Source: Spirodela intermedia
Lineage: Eukaryota; Streptophyta; Magnoliopsida; Alismatales; Araceae
DNA: 64,000 bases
Direction of reading: 5' to 3'
Assembly (NCBI GenBank): GCA_902729315.2
Contig: LR746269.1
Location: 6,596,231-6,660,230, forward strand
The position numbers and the translations under genes were made by a program. Shown piece after piece: positions 9,729 through 22,429 of this stretch. A model generated the notes under the pieces. It saw nothing but the letters and a program-made list of their open reading frames with translations. It did no database searches and had not been told where the DNA came from. The first letter of the stretch is position 1, and each line of letters starts with the position of its first letter.

Positions 9729-12700
9729 TGTTGTTATCGGAGAGTTTTTTCCCGTCTTTGATGTGATTCTTGCTACACCATTCTAGCCGAAGCACAGCGG
9801 CTACTTCTGCATCGGCCGGAGTTGTCTTCAGAGATTTTCTGTCCTTTTTGAAGTGATTTTCTGCCGGTTCTATATTTCGTAGACGAAACACGTTGGCTAT
9901 GTTGTTTGAGCGGTGATCATTAATGAGATTGAGGAAGTAAGGACTTCGAGAAGATCTCCTCAGAAGGAATTCGGCCTCTGTGTCTGATATCACCGTTGAC
10001 TTATTCGTTCGTCGGCTTCTTTCTGTATCGTCGCGGAGATGTTGCCACTGCACATCTCCTGGCGTAATTTTCTCCCTCAAAGAAATTCTTGAATATAAAT
10101 GTTTTAATTCTCTTTCCTAACGAAGTGCAACCATGTACATGTACTTGGAAACATTCTCCGTTAAATTGGCTGCGCCCAGCGTCGTTGGAATTCTGTGTGT
10201 GCTCTCATCTTTCCCCTGATTGTTTCATTACTATCCGTCAACTTTATATCGGTCGAGGGCTTATTTCCTCTGAATTATTGCGGAGTTAGTTAGCTTCTCT
10301 TCGTCTATGTTTTCTGTCAGTGTTATCAGATCCACGGAACTTTAAATTTTTTGTGTGTTTTCATCAATTATTTTTGATATGTATTCTTTTGCATCATCTT
10401 GTTGGATGTTATACTTAAGCGTTTTAATTATTTGCACCCGGCCCTGATTAAAACGTTTAATACCCTATCTTTATTCAAAATGTCTGGTCGGCGTTCTCCA
10501 TACGATACCCATTTACGTGTTTGGTGCACAACATCTTATTCTAGTTTTAAAGAACATGATCATCAACTTTAATTCTCCATCATTTAGTTATCTTTTATTT
10601 TGTGGCAGGATGATTTCAGCTTTACCCCTCTTTTACAATAAAATACTTGTCAGCCAACCTATGTTTTAAAATGTTATAAAGATGAGGTGGAGACGGCTAA
10701 AATTCTCAAATAATATTATGCTACAAACTCGATATTCTTTTTTCCTCTGTACTGCAAGTAAACAGGACATGGTCGTTAACCGCAAACGGTACGCGAAAAT
10801 TGTATCAGTACTCGTCGGAAACTAAAAGCATTGTATTCTTCAGTATTTAAAATTTAAATTATGAAAAAATGGATTAAAATGTTGATAAAGGGTATAGATT
10901 CTCATCTAAACCTATATTTTCAGATCTTGGTTTCAGGTTTGGGTGGACAGAGTTAGCCTATGTAGTTGGAGAATACCCTCCTAAACTAGGCCCCTTGAAG
11001 CCCCCGGTACACACTATTTAGTTTACGACATGAAGGCCTGTTCCTAGAAGGACTCATAACATTTTTGATAAGCCGATCTACATGGAAGTCAGGACCTCCA
11101 ATGTACACTAGTTTGACCGAAAAGGGGTGGGGAGGGGGATTGTCGCATAGAGTGATCACCATACAGAGTTTATTTTATTTATTTTAAAATAAGAATTGAA
11201 GCGGCCCCATTTGGTCGAAAAATAGCCTAATATACTGGCATCTCTAGGTCTCAGGTTAAGATCAACAATCACTAAAAGCTTGTAGTAGTTTCTGTCTATT
11301 CCGAAGATAAAAGAGCATTGCCCCTCCAACTTTATTTCGATAATTACAAAAAATTCCTTACATGAGATCAGCATATCAGATGTTTCAAATTATTTACATG
11401 AGATATAGTTTAAGCTTGCCCCTTGAAAACTTGAGATGCCCTTTCGAGAATAATTAGACTATATGGATATCTACACACAACCTAAACTCTCACACAACCC
11501 TGCATGTATGCTGTGGAAAATGCTGACCAAATCCTTGTTACATCAACTTGACTCTTCATTTTTGTATAATTGACTTCTAAGCTTCAGATTTTAAAATATT
11601 CAAAGACTCATTGGCTATATAGAGGCTGCAGGTTGATGTGTCTATTGTACTTCTTTATATTTTATGAATACTGAAATTATATTATATTTGAAAAAAAAAT
11701 TGTAATGTTTGTCAGTCATTTTCTCAGAAAGATGATTTATTTGAAATATCCATAAAATATAAAGAGTTCTTTTATGCCAGAATAACTCATTTCATACTCT
11801 GTAAAAGGGAGGAATCAGCCTGCTCTTGGTGGAGGGTCTTTTACTTATCAGCATCATCTTAGGCCCAATTGGAACCCGATCTATCGGACATACTTGGACC
11901 TGTTTGCGTGGCGCAAGTTAGGCCTGGCCCATTAACACCCATCTGTAAAACACAAAAATAATATTTAATATGGTGTGATCCTCGCCGTTAATATTGCATG
12001 AATCAATTGGTATATACTATAAATCAATTGGTATATATGCATTGATATTTCATATTTTTTAAAAAATAAGGTCACTACATGTTTAAAACGATTATAATTT
12101 CCCCTTGTTGATTTAATAATATGTTTTCTATGAATGTCGGCGGACTGCTTTCTCTCAAGTGCTGGTGGGTCCCGTTGGGCTCCGGCGTGCACATAGTGGA
12201 ACGAACGAGGTCTGCGTGAACGTACGGACTCCCTCTAACCCCCTTCCTCCACACCCCATCGACGACTAGAGATATCCATCCGATGGATTTCTTCCAGAAT
12301 GCACTGCTCGGAGGGAATTGATGATCGAGCGACACCGTCTGCAGCGGAGGTATTCAATTCCGCCTCTTCCCCCCTCCCCGCCACCGCCAGAGGGCCCTTC
12401 TGCTCGGTCCTGTCCCTCTAGCTCTTTCACGCGGCCGTAGGGGCCCCACGGCGGCGAAGGGCCGTGCGAAAGATGGGGGAGATGGTGTGGTCCGCGCCGT
12501 AGAAGGGTAGAAGAGTTTTACCAGCCGACGGCAGGCGTATACGGGCGGCAGAGCGGAGGGAGGAGGAGCCCGGTTGCCCTGTTATTCTCCGACCCCATCG
12601 GTCAAATTTTCTGTCAATTCCGTGCGGAAGGATAGCAGGATCCCGGCTATCTGTTGCAATCGTCCTTATTTGGCTGTTTTGCAGAATATTTAGTCGGAGC

Positions 12701-12741
12701 TGGGGGCAGGGGCCTGAGATTTGGCTGCAGTTTCTATTGCC
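9729..12741. other. Intergenic, AT-rich, then GC-rich leader of the RNFT1-like gene
   Basis: Positions 9729-12100 are AT-rich without recognisable coding sequence. From about 12130 the composition becomes GC-rich. Positions 12340-12741 look like promoter and 5' UTR of the next gene, with a CT/CCG-rich leader. Open frames on both strands here lack family features. Confidence 0.5.
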
Positions 12742-15700
12742 ATGGAGACGTCCGGCGGGGGATCGGACGTGCAAAGGAGCTCCCCAGATAGAGGGACCGC
12801 CGGCAGTAACGGCGGGGGGTCGTCATCGAGGAGCTATGGAATACAGTTCTTGGCGTCTAATTTGTTACAGGCCCCTCTCTCTGCTCTGTTGGAGTATTCA
12901 GGTATCCTACGGCCTCGATCGGGCTATTCAGAGAACGAGGGCTTGGCTGGCGGTGGAGCGGTTTCCTCTGGATTGGGAGAGCGTATCCTGGGTCGGTCGG
13001 ATGGTGGTGTAGCCCCCAGCTCTGGGGGTGGAGAGGTCTCCATAAGGATTATAGGGTCAAGTGAGCAGGATAACATAAGGGTGGGTACAGGTCCTCCTCA
13101 ACAGCTGATTGTGGGCCCTGGAAGAGAGAGCAGTGTCTTTGAAAATGGTGTACAGGCAGACCACAGTCCCTTAGAGTCTGAGCATCACAGTGGTGATATA
13201 AGGAGTGAGAGAGGGGTATCAGACGGAGCTTTATCGTCTAGGGCTCAATCAACTCCCTCTGGAAGCTCACCAACCACAGATGGTGAAGCAAGAAACGGCG
13301 ATGGAGGGAACAGCAGGGATTCTGCATATCAGAGATATGATGTTCAACAAGCTGCAAGATGGATAGAACAGATTCTTCCATTCTCCTTGCTTCTATTGGT
13401 GGTATTTATCCGGCAGCACTTGCAAGGTATTTGTTTAACACTGTCCCTTCATTCTCAGCATTTGTCTTCCTTGAAAGTTGTCTGCTGAATTCGTGTTCAA
13501 TAAATTCTTGTATTCATGTAGAGTAGATAATCATGAAAAAAGTTGAGTTGGTTTCTTAAACACGGATGTTTGTGAATAGTTGAATTCAGCCTATGGAAGA
13601 TAATATCATCGCGGCCTTTTGGGTGCACCCATCTTTCCATTGCATTCTTGTGAGTTTTAGACATGCGCGAAAGAACATTACATCAGCCCCATATTTTCTT
13701 TTCTTTTGTGTTGTCCAACATCCCTCTAGAATGGACTCCTTGAAAAGAACGATCGAGGAGAATGCATATTTCTCATACCTGCAACATATGCTTCTGAGTG
13801 CTCGCCTTCATCACGAGATTAACATGTAATTTCACTTTTATTTTTCGGTGCTCCAATTCTTATAACCTACAGTGGTCATCATTTTCGGCCTTGTTTCTTG
13901 TAGATTGACATTATCGATAATTAATCAACAAACACATACACTGATAAATTGCAATTTACCCCAACAACTCTATAAATGCCTATACTGTAATTCTGGGTTC
14001 TTTTTGTTGTTTGTGCACCATTATAAGCCTCAGGAAAACAACAAAAAATAGTGATACTTTTCCATTGATATCTTAGACTGGAGGTTCTTGTTTGTTTTCC
14101 CTGTTGAATTATTGAAAATACTGTGATTGTCTTTATGGTCTGCAGGGTTTTTTGTCACCATCTGGATTGCGGCAGTGATGTTTAAGTCAAATGATATTCT
14201 GAAGAAACAGACGGCCCTGAAGGTGATGAAAACCTCTATTACATTTTTAGAGATTCTTCTGACTTTATGAATCGCCAAGAAGGAAAATTATTTAGTGGAT
14301 CATATTAGGGCATCTGCTTTCTGGTTCCATGCCTTTCAGGGAGGTTTTAGGGCACTGATTACTGTTTGCATGCACAAGCATTCCTCAAAGTAGTGGTCTA
14401 TTTTTTATTTTCTACAACATGGAAGTTTTGAACTAATATGGAGCCTTTTTTTTAATCCTGATTTATTTTCCACTTGCAGGGAGAAAGAAAAATCTCTGTC
14501 CTTATTGGTATTACTCTTGCTTTCACACTACATGTGGTTGGAATCTACTGGTGGTACTGGAATGATGGCGTTGTTTACCCACTAGTCATGCGTCCACCCA
14601 AAGTAATTCCACCATTTTGGCATGCAATATTTATTATCATGGTGAACGGTACGTGACCTTGACATTTTCATATCTGTCATTTTTTTATTTTTATTTTTTA
14701 ATTCCTGATACCTTTACCTTTCTAGTTGTGAATTTTGATGTGGGTTGTAGGTTAGGCGAGTATATAATTATCCTGTGACGGTTTTTGAACAAAGATGGGA
14801 TTGTGAACATAAGTAGCCTCATTCAACAGTGATAACTTAGACTTATTTACGGACATAGATGCATTGGTGGGAATAACTATAGGTTTTTCTATATAACGTT
14901 TTAAAACCAAGATTGGAAGAAGAACACAATCTTTCTAGAAATAATTTGGAAAAGCATTCTCGTATTACAGTGAGATCATCTGTTCAAATCTGTGAAATAT
15001 ATATAAAAAATCTTCTGAATTTTCTGAAAATCAAGAATATTTATTACGTGGTATCTCACTATGTCGAAGAACCTTTTTTTATATAAATATCAGTATTCGT
15101 AGCCCTAATATAAAACCCATGAATATTTATGCATATGTTGATCTGAACTGTTCTTGTTCTCCGTTTCCTTGTCAGATACAATGGTGAGGCAGGCAGCAAT
15201 GATTTCCAAGTGCCTGCTTCTCATGTTTTACAGAAATGGCAGGGGTCGCAACTATCGCAGACAGGTGGGTTGCATTAATTTTTGGTTTCTGTTGTTAACA
15301 ATCAACGCCGTCCTTGAGGTTCTGCCCGCTTTAAGGGATATGATGCATACGTTTTTTCCTTTTATTAGGGTCAAATGCTGACTCTGGTGGAATATCTTGT
15401 ACTACTGTATCGTGCTTTGCTGCCAACACCCGTTTGGTACAGATTCTTCTTAAACAAAGAATATGGGAGCCTATTCTCATCTCTTACCACAGGGCTTTAC
15501 CTTACTTTCAAGCTGACTTCTGCTGTCGAGAAGGTGCCATTTTTACTTATTCGCATTAAGATTTAGTCATTGATCTCTGATTTTTTCTGAAAACTAATTT
15601 GTTTTTTTTAAAAAAATCCTTTTGACATTTAGGTCCAATCCTTCTTCACAGCCTTGAAAGCATTATCGCACTCTGAAATTCATTATGGGTCATATGCGAC

Positions 15701-16773
15701 AGTGGAACAGGTATATTGTGATTTGTTGGGCTTTACACTCTGTAAAAGATCCTGGAATAATTGAGATTGGCACACAATTGTGACCAGCAAGCATCATCCT
15801 GTGACAGCTTAAATATTTCACTTCTCTGACGTGACTTCTGTGTGGCAATGAAACAGGTGGCTGCAGTGGGTGATCTCTGTGCTATCTGCCAAGAGAAGAT
15901 GCATTCCCCTATTCTCCTTCGCTGCAAGCATATCTTCTGTGAAGATTGTGTATCAGAATGGTACGTCTGCTTGCTCTCTTCCCCTCTCCCCAAACCTAAA
16001 GAAAATGAAGAAAACCAGTAGCCATGGCTTTCTTAATATGGTAAATCTCGGAAAAGGAAAACAAATGGCTTTCCCTCGGTATGTTAAATCTGAATACAGC
16101 ACAAATCGAAAATTTAGGTGTTTGAATTTATATTATCTATGGGAGGTAAAGCATTTACCCAATGGGAGACTAGAATAACACAAAACTGCTGAAAACTGAG
16201 GGGGGCATTGACTTCAACGGAGTTCCTCATTTAGCAATATCTCAAAAAGTGGTCATTAAACCTCCCATGATTGCATGTTCTTGCCTGTTTGGATTGTGTG
16301 AGTGGGAAACCAGGGTCAAAGGCTGGTGGGCCCGTCTCTCAGGATTGTATGGTCCACGGCTAGTGAAGTAGATCAGAGCTAACACTGATTTTGATCACCG
16401 TTACTAATCTTATTGATTCATGATCTCTTATCATCTCTCCTTGGATCCACGGACTCTGATCCTTATAACACATGTGATCTGATCACCATTTCATAGTACT
16501 TTGTTCTCAATCTAGTTCTCAAAGGATGGCCAAAAAAACATTTCATAGTAATTTTAATCATGCATATTTCCTGGAAATCGATTAATTAATGGTCGTCCCC
16601 AGAAGCTCCAATTCTTCAATAAATTCTGATCTCTTTGTTCCTTGGTGTTTCTTCCTTTGTTCTCCAGGTTCGAGCGGGAGCGGACTTGCCCACTGTGCCG
16701 AGCCCTGGTGAAGCCCGTTGACCTCAAATCGTTCGGCGACGGCTCAACGAGCCTGTTCTTCCAGCTGTTCTGA
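12742..16773 (+). CDS. RNFT1: RNFT1-type RING-finger transmembrane E3 ubiquitin ligase, 8 exons
   Basis: Exons are 12742-13426, 14146-14222, 14480-14648, 15176-15264, 15369-15533, 15633-15710, 15857-15960 and 16668-16773, joining in frame to 490 residues. Residues 1 to about 200 are low-complexity, Gly/Ser-rich and probably cytosolic. From [20 protein letters not shown] on there are several membrane helices, including [20 protein letters not shown] and the HAIFIIM segment. The C terminus carries a C3HC4 RING at about 429-466, starting [20 protein letters not shown] and ending CPLC. The protein ends SLFFQLF. Human RNFT1/RNFT2 have the same layout and act in ER-associated degradation; a similar role in plants is inference. 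The start is the ATG inside GCCATGGAG; no upstream ATG is in frame without an intervening stop. It converges on the quinone oxidoreductase gene. Confidence 0.95.
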
Positions 16774-16846
16774 CCAGGCGCGGGCGGCTGAGTAGCAAGG
16801 CTCGGACCAGGGGGGGAGGGGGGAGGAAGCTTCGAGGTTCCCCTCT

Positions 16847-16882
16847 CACCACCACCACCACCACCATTACTACTACTACCAC
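16847..16882. repeat. CAC/TAC trinucleotide repeat in the RNFT1-like 3' UTR
   Basis: A (CAC)n run passes into (TAC)n shortly after the stop codon at 16771-16773. Confidence 0.85.
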
Positions 16883-17610
16883 TAGTACTGAATTGAGTCC
16901 CTCTTCAACATTATGTTTTGCTCCGAAGAGCATGCAGCAGCTCGGCATCTGTATCATTTATTGATGTAATGATGCCCACACGGGGAGTTTGTATGCGTAG
17001 AGGCTGCTCCTGCTCCGCACACTGTACACATGGATGGGATCACAGATGAGGAATGTACTCCAAAGATGAAGCGCTCTTCCAGGTTCCTACTTCTGCCGAT
17101 GAATTTTATGTTTCCTTGCACCGAGTCTCTCCTCTCAATGTTGTTTTCTTTTTTCTTTCCTTTTCTTTCTTTTTTTTTAATTAATGGTACCCACATTTAT
17201 TTACAAAAATCCCGAGCTATATATTCACGTTCTCATTTATTAAACCATAATTTTATTTTTCTCTCTCTCTCTGAAGAACAGCTCTCCTTACAAAATTCCA
17301 CGACAACTCTGGTTTTTTTTTTTTTAATCCCAGAAATATACGTAATTTTTTCCACTATAGTTACTATTCGATCTAAATACCAGCACCCTTCTTGGCTAAT
17401 TTACATAATCGGCAGATTAAATGGAGCTTCTTTCTATTAGTACGGCCCTCAGAGGATCAATCTGCCCCTGTTCCTTAGCGACTGATTTGATTACACAGGG
17501 AGAGTCTTTCGAGAAACTGGATGCGCTTCCATCATCCTTGTGATCTGGGGAGACCAGGAGAATCACCCATCGGTTATGGAGCAAATGAGTTGGCGTTGAC
17601 TGCTTCACAG
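16883..17610. other. Convergent intergenic region
   Basis: It holds the 3' ends of the plus-strand RING gene and the minus-strand oxidoreductase. T-rich runs at 17150-17180 and 17310-17330 fit polyadenylation regions. No gene is seen. Confidence 0.5.
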
Positions 17611-19447
17611 TCAGAGCTTAGCCGTTGCTGCTCTTGCGAGGACGAGCATCACCTTGCCGATGGCCTCCCTTTCCTTGATGGCCGAGAAGGCCAGGTTGGC
17701 CTGCGGGAAGTGAGAAAACCGAATGTGGTCAGCTTTTTGGCATCTGAATGGACTGATTGCAGGGTCTTTATTGTTGACTTTGCCGGCCTGTTGAAGGCCG
17801 TTGACAAAAAGAGGACTAGGAAACTGAATTGCATGAAAGGGCTAATGTGCCAGAATCACGTTCATTCCCAGGAACCCTAGAATCTATAAAGTTCCCTCTT
17901 CCTGTGGCTGGGATTTTTCTTCCCATCTTCTTGGATTAGATGCCAAAAACGGAAATCGGTAAGAACAAGAATATGCTGAAAAAGGGAAGAGACGCACGAG
18001 ATTGACATGAAAGACTGACTGACCTCCGATAGGGTGTATCTGTGAGAAATATTGAGGAAGATCAAACCCTTCGCCAGCCAAGAAAGCAGCTCGTTCAAGG
18101 AATCGTCGAGCATACGAGGGCAATGCGTTCTATAACTTCCCCAGTAGAGCCCATGGATCGTCCAATTCTGCAATAAAAAAACGCGTCAATATTCATCAAA
18201 GCAAAGTCTGGATTATTTCTTTCTAGCAATCCCTCGGTCCAACTTCAAAACTGCATCTTCTCATATATATAGTTTCTTTTTTCGATGACCTAGCATTGCA
18301 TAAGAAAGACTGAATCTAGGATTATCTCCTATTTTCTTCAATAGCAAATATACATGTCAGAATTATGTCAACTGGGTTACCATTTGACTTCTGAAACAAA
18401 GTCAACTCCACTGGGTTTCATATATAGTGTTTTTTTTCGATGAAATAGAATCACATAATAAAGACTGAATCTAGAATATCTACTAATTTCTTGAATAGCA
18501 AATATACATGTCAGAATTACGTCAACTGGGTTACCAGTTGACTTCTGAAACAAAAGTCAAGTCCACTGGGTTACCTTAACAAGAGCTATATTTGCTGGGA
18601 TAACGGGAACTTCACCGGATGCAAATCCGATCACCAAGATATGGGCTCCCCAATTTAGCAGCTTCATGGATTCTTTCGTTAGTTTGCCTCCAACTGGGTC
18701 ATACAGAACGTCAACGCCCTTGAGTTTTCTAGTCTTGAGAAATTGCTTCACGCTCTCTATAATGCCGTCCTGGCTCAGATTGACAGCGTGGTCAACGCCC
18801 AATGACTTGAGGAAATTGACTTTTGCCGGACCCCTGGAATTCAACGCGCAATCAGCTATCATGCATAGGTACCCCAAATGCATCAAATACGTTCATATGA
18901 CATCCGACGGGTACCTGGCTGCAGCAATCACAATGGCCCCACAAACTTTGCCTATCTGTACGGCTGAAAGCCCAACACCACCAGCTGCACCAAGAACAAG
19001 TAATACCTGCATTTTTAAAATTAATTAATGCAGACGTAATCTTTGTATGAATCAATATAACTTTTAACATCTTAGCAAGAATGCACACAAAGAAATGACA
19101 TGAATCAAGTCAACGCTTCAAGCGTGTGACAGTAGACTTTTGCATTCCCTAGGTTTCGAGTAGAAAAATGCATCTAATAGACAAGGTTCAGTCAAAGGAA
19201 ATGGAATATTTTCATCTTGATGATGAGAGGGCAGCCTGCAACAGAAGGTTGGCCTCTTTCCCACAAAAAAATTATTAGGAAATCTCAAATCCCTGTATCT
19301 GCCTCTGTTCATCACCATAAATAAATATATATATATATAAATAAATAAATAACTTGGATGGGGAGCCAAAAACAAAAGAGAAATTCAATGGCGTGTGGGA
19401 GCACATGAATTTCTCCACATTAAGCATCTACAGAAGCTATATCCATG

Positions 19448-19488
<41 letters not shown>

Positions 19489-21688
19489 AGTTTCTTACCT
19501 AGAGTATGACTATAATCCATTTGTTTTAGACATGCATATTAATTGCATTGCTTTCACAAAGATAAACTGATGGACCCAAAACATGATAAAAATCTTGGTT
19601 CCATTCCATATTATAAGATTTTAAAAATAAAATAGTTCTCACTAATCTCATGAGCCTTACTATTTCCGAACTGCACCTTAATCATGAACCTATAAACTGT
19701 TTAAAAATAAAACAGTTCTCACTATTTTCATGGGCCTGAGTCTTGCCAAACGGCACCATAAATCATGAACCTATGAATATCTCTAGATTCTTAAAATATA
19801 ACTATTCAGAAGCCTCTTTTTGGACGTGTATCCCCATCCACCTGAAAGAATTCACGAAACTTCTGGTCTGAGGTTCTTCTGAACCATGGGATAAAAATTT
19901 CATCCACAGAAACATCAATCCGTTGATCTCTACTTCCTTTCATCATTAAAAGAGTAAAAAAAAAAAACAGCTCTCAACATTTTAAAGAACTTTAATGCTA
20001 GCAAAATCCTCCGACTTATTCATGATTTTTTTCCAAAAGAAGTCCATATTCTTGGATGAAAAACCATTCAGAAGCCTTCCATGATAACCTGAAACATCTC
20101 CCCCAATCTTCCTATCTAAGATTTTCAGGGAAAAAACCTCTTTCTTTTCTTTCTTTTTCCTTTGAACGGGAGGAATAAAACGTCATCCCTGGGAAAAGAG
20201 AGATGAAAGGAGAAAGAAAAAGAAATCAAGAAAAGACCAACCCAAGTATACAAGGTTGGTCTATTAGTTACATAAAAAACGAGGATTAAAAAAATAAAAC
20301 TACAGAGTTAGCGTGTTAGTGTCAGGAAGATTTAAGAAAAACTAAAATAAGCATTTAGCCATTAAGGCGACCTCCCATTATTTCATCCTTAGTCATTGAG
20401 GAATAGAAGTAAAGATCACACTACTGCTAGCTAATCATAGTTCTCAGCATTTGTTTTGCCCACCTGCTTGCTTTATTATGATGGCAGAATATCCGAATGA
20501 GGGATCATTTTATTCATTGCACTCTATGAAAGAAATAGCCCATCGGATGGGATGCTGTAAGCCAGTACAAAAATTCAAAGGATAAAGGTGATAAATCAGT
20601 AAGCGGAGAAAAAATTACCTGGCCTGGTTTCAGCTGAGCTCTGTGAACAAGTGCAACATGTGAAGTACCGAATGCAACAGGCAAGGCTCCAGCATCCACC
20701 AGATCACATCCATCCGGAACTAAAAACCTTTTCCAATGAAGATGAATAAATCCATGTGAATGAAAGTAAATATCTAAACGACAATTCTGTAATAACACAG
20801 ATTAAATCAACGAAATTGCTGAAAAAACCCTCGTACGTTCCTAATCATGTCAACACCCATCTCTAAGAACAGAAATGACAAACTTGACTTGAATACATTT
20901 GATAAATTTTTATTCGGCATATTTCTGTTTGGTTGCAAGTATGTTCTTAGTCTTAGTCTCAAGTCGATCTCAAGAAGAGAAAATAATCTGAACAGCTCCA
21001 GGCTGAATTTTTTTTTATTTTTTTTTAAGAACTGCTAATCACTTTTCTTTTAATAAAAAAATGATATATTGGAAAATGCTGTAGGAAACGAAACGTCACA
21101 ATATTTTTCTTATACACGTCCGAGTGATGGAGAAAATAAAGAATATCTTTTAAATATCCACCAAGTTTATCGAGTTTTTCATAAATGATGGAACGAAATA
21201 TTGCAGATTTATGTTATTTTATGATGTGATCGGTGTGCTCTTCTGAGCCCACCTACCTACTATCAAGCTTCTTCATAACAGCCGGCCGAGGCAAATTAAC
21301 CACGGAAAGACTACGGATACCACGGACAGCGCAATTGATAAACTTACAGATGGTTCTCGTCCACAACTATCATCTCAGCGTAGGACCCAAGGGACGCATA
21401 GGAGCAAACTCTGTCGCCGACCTTGAACTTGCCGACCCCACTCCCAACGGACTCGACGACGCCAGAGAAGTCCGAGCCCGGAATGAAGGGGAGAGGCGGC
21501 TTCTCCTGGTACTTCCCCAATATCTGAAGGTAATTGGCGTAGTTCAAACTCGTCGAAAAGACCCGGACTCTAACCTCCGTGGGGGAGCCGATCTCCGGCT
21601 TCGGATGAGACGTGGAGACCGCGATCGGCGACGTCTCCGTCATCGGCCCTGTTGGGTCCCCCAGCTTCCTGCAAATCAGGGCCTCCAT
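17611..21688 (-). CDS. Quinone oxidoreductase-like, MDR family (At3g56460 type), 6 exons
   Basis: Minus-strand exons: 21688-21348, 20727-20619, 19006-18915, 18833-18575, 18167-18024, 17700-17611, joining to 344 residues, close to the family length. The family (zeta-crystallin-like medium-chain dehydrogenases) reduces quinones or enones with NADPH and lacks the zinc sites of alcohol dehydrogenases. Seen: GroES-like N-terminal half with NYANYLQILGKYQEKPPLPF and PGSDFSGVV; the Rossmann motif GAAGGVG at about 156-162 in exon 3; GVDVLYDPVGGKLTKESMK; IGFASGEVPVIPANIALVK; and an end of the GKVMLVLARA type. No predicted transit peptide, so probably cytosolic. Intron 2 (19007-20618) contains a TA microsatellite, and intron 4 contains a tandem duplication touching its 5' splice site. 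Confidence 0.95.
18262..18571. repeat. Direct tandem duplication, 155-base unit, in intron 4 of the oxidoreductase gene
   Basis: Copies run about 18262-18416 and 18417-18571 with a constant offset of 155. Shared words include AATATACATGTCAGAATTA, GTCAACTGGGTTACCA and TTGACTTCTGAAACAAA. The copies differ by scattered substitutions and small indels. Unit ends are approximate. Confidence 0.9.
19450..19486. repeat. TA microsatellite in intron 2 of the oxidoreductase gene
   Basis: A perfect (TA)n run. A shorter impure AT tract lies at 19323-19340. Confidence 0.95.
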
Positions 21689-22429
21689 CGCCGGCGATCA
21701 AAGAGGAGATCGGAGCAGCAACAGTCGCCTGACCTCTCACCGACGACTGCTCCCAGTTCCAAAAAAGGATTAGACACCTACCAGAGGGAAGAATAATGGG
21801 CCCACTTGATTTTAGGTGGGCTTGGGCTGGTGCATAACTGGACATCGTATCCAGGCCTGGGCCCCCAAAAAAAAAAAATCTTCCACACCAAGCCCAGCCC
21901 ATTCCTCATATCAAGAGAAGCATGTATCGTGTGCATGACCCCATACCAACAACATGAGAATGGTCCATGATGTGCATGGCAAAACAGCATGCATGATGTC
22001 CACAACATATGGAGCATGCAAGAGGAAGGGTAGGAGATCCATCAACATCAACTGGTTATGTATGAAGACCAAGATGTCAAAGAAGGGTAGGGTGTCAAAA
22101 GAATAACAACATGCTAGTCATTGGAATAGAGTAGGGCATCAGAATGTACCAACAGCCCTTAGTGGAGCAGGGCATCATGGTAGGGGCTAAGGGTTGTCAT
22201 AGAGCAAGGAGTTATATTTTGACATCTTGGTAGTTGGCATGCCCGATATAATGTATGAAACTCAGCCATCAGAAGGCATAGAATTCCTTCATATTTTGTG
22301 TATTTCTTTTGTGCTGCGTGTTTGCCCCTCTATATGCGAATCTTAACTAAAGTGAAACTTAGGAGTAAATGCTAACTTGTGTCGAAGAGTATCCTTGTGT
22401 GGTGTTTGTTGCACCAAAAGACGTTACAA
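21689..22429. other. Intergenic, upstream of the oxidoreductase
   Basis: Promoter and leader of the minus-strand gene, with an A-run at about 21867-21878. No further feature is seen before retroelement similarity begins near 22430. Confidence 0.5.

Noticed and set aside
9418-10080. 220-codon minus-strand open frame
   Set aside because: No recognisable domain, and it runs antisense across the GC-rich start and the AT-rich flank without a matching composition change. Kept only as a competitor of the small plus-strand ORF.
18666-19028. 120-codon plus-strand frame
   Set aside because: Antisense shadow of exons 3 and 4 of the quinone oxidoreductase gene.
21233-21796. 187-codon plus-strand frame
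   Set aside because: Antisense to exon 1 of the oxidoreductase, whose protein matches its family clearly.
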